Shown in pieces: positions 22,909 through 27,337 of a stretch of 27,337 nt of DNA. A program made the translations under genes and the position numbers. Under the pieces are notes generated by a model. It was given only the letters and a program-made list of their open reading frames with translations. It was not told the DNA's origin and did not search any database. The DNA is from a virus: IMG/VR virus record IMGVR_UViG_3300009418_000094, positions 1 through 27,337 of that record, one strand, 5' to 3'. Every line of letters begins with the position of its first letter. Position 1 is the stretch's first letter.

Positions 22909-24590
22909 TGTGTTTCGCTCCAATCTTTACCTATACGATATTCACCATCAAGCTGCATACATCCTAGTTTTTCTCCGGCTTCACGAATAGAATCTACAGC
23001 CCACTGACCTAGCTTGTCAGCCATGTCAGGATAGCATTCCATTTGCCACTCATCATGGACAGTTGCCATAAATTTAGCGGGATTGGTTCCCATTTTCTTT
23101 CGGAGTAAAACTTGTGCAAGCTTCATAACAATTGCACCGTCACCTTGAAGCTGAACATTGAGTGAACTATGCTCTGATCTACAAGGAACTTCTCTACCAT
23201 CTAATAAAGTAATAGTACCCTTCTTGGCTACTTGAAACTTAACATCATCAATAACTTTCTTAATAGCAGGAATCTTAGCAAAGTAGGATTCCTTAAGTTT
23301 TCTTCCTACGTGTGATGATTGATTAACAATCTTACCAATCTTTGCATCACCCGCACCATATATTAATCCATAGAAGAAAGTTTTTGCGGTGTCTCTCGAA
23401 GGAAGACCCGCAGCTTTTTGATTTACAGAGTGTATATCATCATTAAGAAGAACATTTGCATATGCTCCATCATCATACTTCATCATGTGAGTCGCTAACA
23501 TTCTAGCTTCAAGTCCAGAAGCATCAGCTCCTAGCATAACCCATCCTTTTCTAGGAACAAACAATCTTCTCGCTCGCTTGTCTCCACTTACCTGTTGAAG
23601 ATTGGGTTGGCTTGCGGTCATCCGACCTGTGACTGTACCTTGTGGATTAATAGAACCATGAATCCTACCATCTCGGCTATGTTCCGATCTCTTAACCCAG
23701 TCAGATACCTGACCCATAAGTTTAGTGTTATTAAAATAATCTACAAGCATAGTAGCTTCAGGATATTTTAACTTCTTAAGTACTGATTCATCTACTTTAG
23801 GATTTCCCTTTTCAGTTTGAGGTGGTTTCCAATTATATTTCTCAGACAATCTTTCTGCAATTTGTTTTCTAGAGCCGGGATTAAAGATAGTTATTTTATC
23901 CTTTAATCTCTTACCAGTCTTTTCAGAATGTCGTTCTTCTACTTTGGTTGGAAAGATCTCTCTCATACTATCTTCAACTGAAGATTTCTCAATGAGTAAA
24001 TCAAACTCCAATTGTTCAGCAGCTTCAAGATTAAAACCAATACCATTGATAGTTTGTTCGCTAATTATATCAGTTACATTATGCTCAAGCCAAACAGGCT
24101 TGGGATATTTATTAGCAAATTCTTGCTGAGCTTTATAAACTTTAACATTTACTTTAACATCTTGTATACAATAATCCATCATCTCTTGAGTAAACACATC
24201 CCATCCATGTTGATAGTTTAGTTTCTCAACTCCAACCTCTCGACCCCAACACTCCAAGGAGTTTCCTCCAAGTGGGTGATTAGATTTCTCTGGATACATC
24301 ATACGACTTACAACCAGAGTATCAAAAGTAGGGGTATTAATGGGACCATAATAACGCTCAAGCATAGGTTTATCAAACATAATAATATTATGCCCAATAA
24401 TAAGCTCAGCGTCACGTAATAACTGAATACCCTTAGAAATTTCATCGGGTCCATAAGTATATGTTTTATCTGTTTCAACATCTCTTGCAACGAGACACCA
24501 GACTTTAGTTCCAGAGGGTATCGCGTTCCCCTTCCTGTCTAGTATCAATTCGTTCAGTCCATTCGCTTCTATATCGAATACTAATTTCAT
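22905..24590 (-). CDS. DNA polymerase I family A, T7 gp5-like
   Basis: About 561 residues from ATG at 24590, which follows AAGGAGATGATA; an open frame extends 24 codons upstream to a TTG without a site. The 3'-5' exonuclease motifs are complete: D6 and E8 in FDIEANGL, N68 and D73 in GHNIIMFD, Y140 and D144 in YCIQD. Polymerase motif A is GADASGLEARM (D356), motif B is RDTAKTFFYGLIYGAG (R399, K403, Y407) and motif C is VHDEW (512-515). The residue equivalent to E. coli Phe762 is Tyr407, as in T7. The protein is shorter than T7 gp5 (704), and I see no clear thioredoxin-binding loop. It copies the phage genome with the primase-helicase encoded just upstream. Confidence 0.93.
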   Translation of the reverse strand: MKLVFDIEANGLNELILDRKGNAIPSGTKVWCLVARDVETDKTYTYGPDEISKGIQLLRDAELIIGHNIIMFDKPMLERYYGPINTPTFDTLVVSRMMYPEKSNHPLGGNSLECWGREVGVEKLNYQHGWDVFTQEMMDYCIQDVKVNVKVYKAQQEFANKYPKPVWLEHNVTDIISEQTINGIGFNLEAAEQLEFDLLIEKSSVEDSMREIFPTKVEERHSEKTGKRLKDKITIFNPGSRKQIAERLSEKYNWKPPQTEKGNPKVDESVLKKLKYPEATMLVDYFNNTKLMGQVSDWVKRSEHSRDGRIHGSINPQGTVTGRMTASQPNLQQVSGDKRARRLFVPRKGWVMLGADASGLEARMLATHMMKYDDGAYANVLLNDDIHSVNQKAAGLPSRDTAKTFFYGLIYGAGDAKIGKIVNQSSHVGRKLKESYFAKIPAIKKVIDDVKFQVAKKGTITLLDGREVPCRSEHSSLNVQLQGDGAIVMKLAQVLLRKKMGTNPAKFMATVHDEWQMECYPDMADKLGQWAVDSIREAGEKLGCMQLDGEYRIGKDWSETH

Positions 24591-24665
24591 TATCATCTCC
24601 TTCGTCCTGATCTTGAAGACTACTCCAATACTTATTATACCACACAACTTCTTTCCAGTCAATAC

Positions 24666-26393
24666 TCATTCGTCATTTCCAAGCATAATCTGTCCAGTAT
24701 CGTCAAGGGCAAAAACAATTTCACGAAGCCTACCTGTGCCTCTGTCATAGTATAGAGCAGAAGCAACACCAGCTCTACCAGTCAGTCTATTCTTTAGAAC
24801 TCTAACTGTTGTAGTATTAGCAAGACGATCATCAGAATTCTGTCGATCTCGTTCCAATGCTATCACGGTATTGGGAACTGAACCTAAGGATCCAGAGCCT
24901 CGAAGATCTTGAAGAGTAATTCTATCTCCTTCTTCGTATGCTTTGTTGGTCTTCTTAAGTTGAGATACCACATCAATCCGTACTCCAGTACGGGAGACAA
25001 GGTTTCTCATTTCTTTCATAAGATTATCAATGACCATTCTTTCAGAGTCAAACTTGTCCTCTACCATAGCCAGACCAACAGCAGCTGCGGTAATATGATC
25101 GAGTATAATTACTTCAACTCCTAAAGATACTGCCATGTATTCCATACGAGCGAAGAGATTATTCAAACCACTGTGACCAAGGTGATCGTATATATACAGG
25201 TTGGTTTGATTAAGCCTTTCCTTTGCATCGTTATACATTTCATCAGTAAAGTCACTGACAATACTCATATCAATAGGAGGTTTTCCTAGTTTAATACGAA
25301 GATCATTCATAGTCTTTGCTGCCTTAAGCGCACGAACTGGTCTGTTGATCATGATAGAAATCATATCATCTAAGATCTCCTGCGGAGATTCTTCAAGCAT
25401 AATAGCACCGACACTACGACCTTCTTCAAGATGGTGCATGACCATTTCTTTGAGGATTGTGGTCTTTCCGGATCCTGTTCCAGAACACCATAAAGTAATT
25501 TCACCTGATCGTTGACCGACAAGGAATTCAGTAAGCGTATCAAAAGGGAATCCATATACTTTAGGCTCCATATTTTCTAGGTTATTAACAATATCTTTAA
25601 CATGTATTATTTCATCAGGCGCATACACTTGTGCTTGCCACAACGCATTGATAACTTCTTTGCCAGTATTCTTCATCAAGCATTCGTTGGCATCCTTATA
25701 TGGTAGGGATGCAATGTGGCACTTGCCCGGAGGTAGAATCTCAGCAACCCTAGCCATAGCAGCACGACCAGCCTCGTCTTGATCAAAGCATAGTACGATC
25801 TCGTTGTAGCTTGTGACAAATTCTAGGTTTTGTTTGATTGATTTCACCGCTGAAGCTACACCGTTTGGTAAAGAAACCACGGGCCATTTTCCTTGAAGCA
25901 ATTGATTACATGTCATACAATCAATTTCGCCCTCTGTAATAATCAATCGTTTATTTTTCTTTCCGCTGCCACTCCATAGGTGTTGACCCCACAGAGGTAG
26001 GTTGCTTGTATCTCCACGCCAATGGAATTGTTTAGTTTCAGATCTTAGATGCTGAGCAATAAGCTCTCCGCTGCTAAGATAATAATTAGCGATGTCAACA
26101 TTCTTTCCATTAACTCTTGCGGTTTGATATCCATACAGCTTGGTAGTCTTCATTTCAATAAGACGATCAGGTTTTCCAACACACTCCCCATTGATTGGAG
26201 ATAGACTTAAGCTAGTAGGTATAGTAGTTTGGTATGTCATTCCATCTCCTTTTTCAAAGTACTCACAGGCAAAGCAATAGCCATGACCATCTGAGTATCT
26301 TATTAAATTATCTCCTGAATTATCATTACCCTTGTTCCTACATGATGGACAGGGTTCTCTGTCAACTACTTGACTTTCTTCTTGTGCGTTCAC
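24666..26393 (-). CDS. DNA primase-helicase, T7 gp4-like
   Basis: A 575-residue bifunctional protein; GTG at 26393 follows AAAAGGAG by 10 bases and overlaps the upstream gene by 32. The zinc ribbon is C15, C18, C40 and C43 (CPSC and CFAC). The Toprim motifs are IITEGEIDCM and CFDQDEAG. The helicase half has Walker A SGTGSGKTT, a Walker B strand VEVIILDH, motif H3 VVSQLKK, motif H4 LRGSGSLGSVPNTVIALERD and an arginine-finger region NRLTGRAG. The length is close to T7 gp4A (566). It unwinds DNA ahead of the polymerase and makes primers for the lagging strand. A 75-base stretch separates it from the polymerase start. Confidence 0.93.
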   Translation of the reverse strand: MNAQEESQVVDREPCPSCRNKGNDNSGDNLIRYSDGHGYCFACEYFEKGDGMTYQTTIPTSLSLSPINGECVGKPDRLIEMKTTKLYGYQTARVNGKNVDIANYYLSSGELIAQHLRSETKQFHWRGDTSNLPLWGQHLWSGSGKKNKRLIITEGEIDCMTCNQLLQGKWPVVSLPNGVASAVKSIKQNLEFVTSYNEIVLCFDQDEAGRAAMARVAEILPPGKCHIASLPYKDANECLMKNTGKEVINALWQAQVYAPDEIIHVKDIVNNLENMEPKVYGFPFDTLTEFLVGQRSGEITLWCSGTGSGKTTILKEMVMHHLEEGRSVGAIMLEESPQEILDDMISIMINRPVRALKAAKTMNDLRIKLGKPPIDMSIVSDFTDEMYNDAKERLNQTNLYIYDHLGHSGLNNLFARMEYMAVSLGVEVIILDHITAAAVGLAMVEDKFDSERMVIDNLMKEMRNLVSRTGVRIDVVSQLKKTNKAYEEGDRITLQDLRGSGSLGSVPNTVIALERDRQNSDDRLANTTTVRVLKNRLTGRAGVASALYYDRGTGRLREIVFALDDTGQIMLGNDE

Positions 26394-26703
26394 GCTTCTT
26401 AAACTCCTTTTCAGTTATTTTACCAAATGCTAAATCATATCTATTACCTAATTCTTCTTTAGTAATTGCTGGAGGTCTTCTATCATCTCCCTTACCATTT
26501 TCTGCCAGTGATCCTTTTTCTATATGAGGCATCCATGATTTTTTATTCTTCTGTTCCGAGGGAGTCATGAAGCTGTCGTTCTTTACTTGCATGTTTTCTT
26601 TTTTCCATTTCTTAACTCCTCCCACTCTCTCTCTTCTTTTCATTATATCTTTGACTTTTTTTTCTCTACTCCACTCATTTACATTAGATCTTATTTCACC
26701 CAT
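26362..26703 (-). CDS. Small phage protein with NGKGDDRRP motif, 113 aa
   Basis: ATG at 26703 follows AAGGAGAATATTATATA. The first 60 residues are lysine- and arginine-rich (REKKVKDIMKRRERVGGVKK). The segment at about 65-100 holds SLAENGKGDDRRPPAITKEE followed by a RYDLAFGK helix. That NGKGDxxRP block ending in a short FGK motif recurs as a free-standing protein of about 40-60 residues in many phages, so an internal start is possible and the N-terminal basic part may be an extension. The function is unknown. The end overlaps the primase-helicase start. Confidence 0.65.
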   Translation of the reverse strand: MGEIRSNVNEWSREKKVKDIMKRRERVGGVKKWKKENMQVKNDSFMTPSEQKNKKSWMPHIEKGSLAENGKGDDRRPPAITKEELGNRYDLAFGKITEKEFKKRERTRRKSSS

Positions 26704-26724
26704 TATATAATATTCTCCTTCTTC

Positions 26725-27081
26725 TTATATAGTAGCCTTACTTTGGTAGAAAATAGTAAGACCCAAGTAGTTAGCCAAGGCATGTTCTACTTGAGCACCC
26801 TTACTATTCTCCCAGCCAGAAAGCATATAGATTGAATCACATTCTACAAGAAGACTTAAGTCTCTGGCGATTGCATTCTTTCTATATTCTTTATCCGTTA
26901 ATGCATGTTGCTCTTGCTCTTCTATGTCTTGACTTGTGTCCAGCTTAGCTGGGTTTATAATTTCTCTAAATAAATTAGATCTCTTAAGATTTTTTTCTGC
27001 TTCATGAAAAGCATTTTGATTAAGCATTGGCATACCGCTCATTGGTCCTGCGATATAAACTTTAAAAGCATTGTCATACAT
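26725..27081 (-). CDS. DUF4406 / nucleoside deoxyribosyltransferase-like protein
   Basis: A 118-residue protein, ATG at 27081 with AGGAATTAGAA upstream, overlapping the RusA stop by 8 bases. YIAGPMSGMPMLNQNAFHEA at about 9-28 and CDSIYMLSGWENSKGAQVEH at about 80-99 are the two signature blocks of DUF4406, related to nucleoside 2-deoxyribosyltransferases. The Glu in QVEH (Glu98) matches the catalytic glutamate of that superfamily. It may hydrolyse or exchange the base of deoxynucleotides, in line with the nucleotide genes downstream; the exact reaction is not known for phage members. Confidence 0.82.
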   Translation of the reverse strand: MYDNAFKVYIAGPMSGMPMLNQNAFHEAEKNLKRSNLFREIINPAKLDTSQDIEEQEQHALTDKEYRKNAIARDLSLLVECDSIYMLSGWENSKGAQVEHALANYLGLTIFYQSKATI

Positions 27082-27337
27082 TTCTAATTCCTAGCGTGAA
27101 ATAACCATCTTCTCCTTTGGGAGCCCATTCTTTGGTAGCATGGACAGAACGGATTATACCATCATCTGTCCATAGCTTACCATTTAATAGGTCAAAAATT
27201 CCTTTGATAAAATTATCTATGTCTCCCTTGGGACAATCTAGCTTTGTAGATTTAGGTTGTTTTATATAGCATTCTAAATCTACCATGAGAGGTTGATCAA
27301 TTAAATCAAAGTCTGCACCTAACACTTCATATATAAC
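27074..27337 (-). CDS. rusA: RusA-like Holliday junction resolvase, partial (5' end beyond right edge)
   Basis: The frame is open to the right edge of the window, so the N-terminus is missing. A GTG at 27325 is in frame, but the family is usually about 120 residues and only 87 are present, so the real start is probably outside. The C-terminal catalytic part is clear: CPKGDIDNFIKGIFDLLNGK then LWTDDGIIRSVHATKEWA, the D-x-D-N-xx-K and W-x-DD pattern of RusA in which the Asp residues bind Mg. It cuts four-way DNA junctions and branched replication products. Its position just upstream of the primase is where T7 has its unrelated resolvase gene 3. Confidence 0.85.
   Translation of the reverse strand, partial: VIYEVLGADFDLIDQPLMVDLECYIKQPKSTKLDCPKGDIDNFIKGIFDLLNGKLWTDDGIIRSVHATKEWAPKGEDGYFTLGIRNV

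Noticed and set aside
24590-24662. N-terminal extension of the polymerase to a TTG at 24662
   Set aside because: The polymerase fold begins at MKLVFDIEANG right after AAGGAGATGATA; the 24 extra codons have no similarity to the family and no site.
1-27337. tRNA genes, CRISPR arrays, insertion sequences, integrase or att sites
   Set aside because: I looked on both strands at the gaps and gene ends and saw none; gene packing leaves little room, and no cloverleaf or regular repeat-spacer pattern is visible by eye.

Overview
The window is one continuous segment of an AT-rich tailed-phage genome of the T7-like podovirus type. Every gene I can support lies on the minus strand, so the reading order runs from the right edge to the left. 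Genes are packed with short overlaps (ATGA, TTGA, TAATG junctions), most have a purine-rich ribosome binding site, and there are no tRNA or rRNA genes and no CRISPR array. The order primase-helicase, DNA polymerase, 5'-3' exonuclease, then portal, scaffold, capsid, tail tube A, tail tube B, tail fibre matches T7 genes 4-5-6 and 8-9-10-11-12. The AT-rich composition and the B12-dependent ribonucleotide reductase recall marine (cyano- and pelagiphage-like) podoviruses, but the host cannot be determined from the sequence.

Replication and nucleotide module (27337 down to about 18840): a RusA-type Holliday junction resolvase (cut by the right edge), a DUF4406/deoxyribosyltransferase-like protein, a small phage protein with an NGKGDDRRP motif, a T7 gp4-like primase-helicase, a family A polymerase, a circularly permuted papain-like protein (inferred), a deoxynucleoside monophosphate kinase, a gp6-like exonuclease and a monomeric class II ribonucleotide reductase. 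Together these would recycle host DNA into dNTPs and copy the phage genome. No single-subunit RNA polymerase is inside the window.

Head module (about 19043 to 13027): three small proteins, two of which are encoded in overlapping frames, a coiled-coil protein, the portal, four small proteins (two of them only 35 and 37 residues), a holin-like membrane protein, the scaffold and a 508-residue major capsid protein. A clear intrinsic terminator follows the capsid gene, as T-phi follows T7 gene 10.

Tail module (12929 to 1): this is the unusual part. The tail tube A homologue is 1363 residues instead of about 200, with more than 1000 residues inserted between its two conserved ends, and the insert carries repeated GxGY..GD-type beta motifs. 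The tail tube B homologue is about 2067 residues instead of about 800 and carries a segment of roughly 290 residues with about 62 cysteines. They are followed by two small proteins (one with CDCEKK repeats), a tail fibre with an Mtd-like N-terminus, a 52-residue membrane/coiled-coil protein, a ClpP-like serine protease with a signal peptide, and a proline-rich protein that runs off the left edge. The internal core proteins that follow gene 12 in T7 (gp14-16) are not seen here.
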